NCBI GenBank assembly: GCA_002427105.1
Contig: DIPM01000019.1
Location: 1 to 62,371 of the forward strand
Length of the DNA stretch: 62,371 bases
DNA from: Marinilabiliaceae bacterium UBA5488
GTDB taxonomy: Bacteria; Bacteroidota; Bacteroidia; Bacteroidales; Marinilabiliaceae
Direction: 5' to 3'
Below the pieces are notes generated by a model, which was given only the letters and a program-made list of their open reading frames with translations, did no database searches and was not told where the DNA came from. The first letter of the stretch is position 1; the number at the start of each line of letters is the position of its first letter. The position numbers and the translations under genes are program-made. Shown here in pieces: positions 62,197 through 62,371 of this stretch.

Positions 62197-62371
62197 AAGG
62201 ATTTATTTTTCATAAAGAGGAAATATAGTGAAAAAATTAATGCTTTACTATCTTACTTTGAAAATTCAGTTTTTGAGTAAAGCTGATAAGTATACACTGT
62301 TCAGGTCTAATATTTGCGTTAATCTGAACAATCTGCAAGACATATAATAAGACATATAATACATGCCTTAA

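Noticed and set aside
1..62371. tRNA, rRNA, CRISPR, riboswitch or phage genes
   Set aside because: Reading the intergenic regions gave no cloverleaf, rRNA-like stretch, spaced repeat array or recognisable aptamer, and all long frames fit housekeeping or envelope families. A covariance-model scan was not possible here.

Overview
The window looks like chromosome of a free-living or facultative member of the Bacteroidota, most likely of the Bacteroidales/Marinilabiliales type. This rests on the gene families present (DUF3467, DUF4293, DUF4835, DUF6448, NamZ/DUF1343, PG0541, the short RpoZ-like omega, a FadL/OmpP1 porin, a lipoprotein BamD) and on Bacteroidota-type promoter elements (TAnnTTTG at about -7, sometimes with TTG or TTTTG at about -33) in front of many genes. 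A 2-oxoglutarate dehydrogenase (sucA-sucB) and assimilatory CysD/CysN argue against a typical strictly fermentative gut Bacteroides. I saw no rRNA, tRNA, CRISPR array, phage or complete insertion sequence.

Layout. 1-1.65 kb: two orphan genes; the first is flanked by 11-base inverted copies of one sequence, like an integron or other mobile cassette. 1.7-8 kb: a thioesterase, then DUF3467-NamZ-GH3 (a probable cell-wall recycling pair), a convergent secreted beta-helix protein, and a 219-bp nested-palindrome element. 8-16 kb: pyrG-yidC, DUF6448 with an upstream AraC-type membrane regulator, and a DUF349 repeat protein, all on the minus strand. 16-28.6 kb: trmD, an AddB-like Fe-S nuclease, sucAB, DUF4293, a nucleoside phosphorylase, a SirB1-like protein, an MBL hydrolase and an alpha-oxoamine synthase. 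28.9-34.1 kb: bamD-rpoZ-coaBC-DUF4835-recN in one direction. 34.2-38.6 kb: fabI, cysDN and a lipid kinase. 38.8-44.7 kb: a tripartite RND efflux operon with its PG0541 companion. 44.8-48.1 kb: a FadL-type porin and a strange Tyr/Trp- then Ser-rich lipoprotein. 48.4-58.6 kb: proS, pepT, a peroxiredoxin, a PIN toxin-antitoxin pair, an MscS channel, an M64 peptidase, an aldo-keto reductase and an ABC-F protein. 58.6-62.2 kb: a complete Mla-type lipid transport operon (MCE protein, lipoprotein, STAS-permease, ATPase).

Most genes are ordinary housekeeping genes. Envelope biology dominates: BamD, YidC, Mla, RND efflux, FadL porin, NamZ/NagZ, FabI, the long-chain-base-type synthase and lipid kinase, and several lipoproteins. 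The less usual content is non-coding: the nested inverted-repeat element, heptamer-phased intergenic repeats that abut gene ends at four loci, long perfect hairpins, and promoters so close to start codons that many leaders should be only about 10-20 nt.
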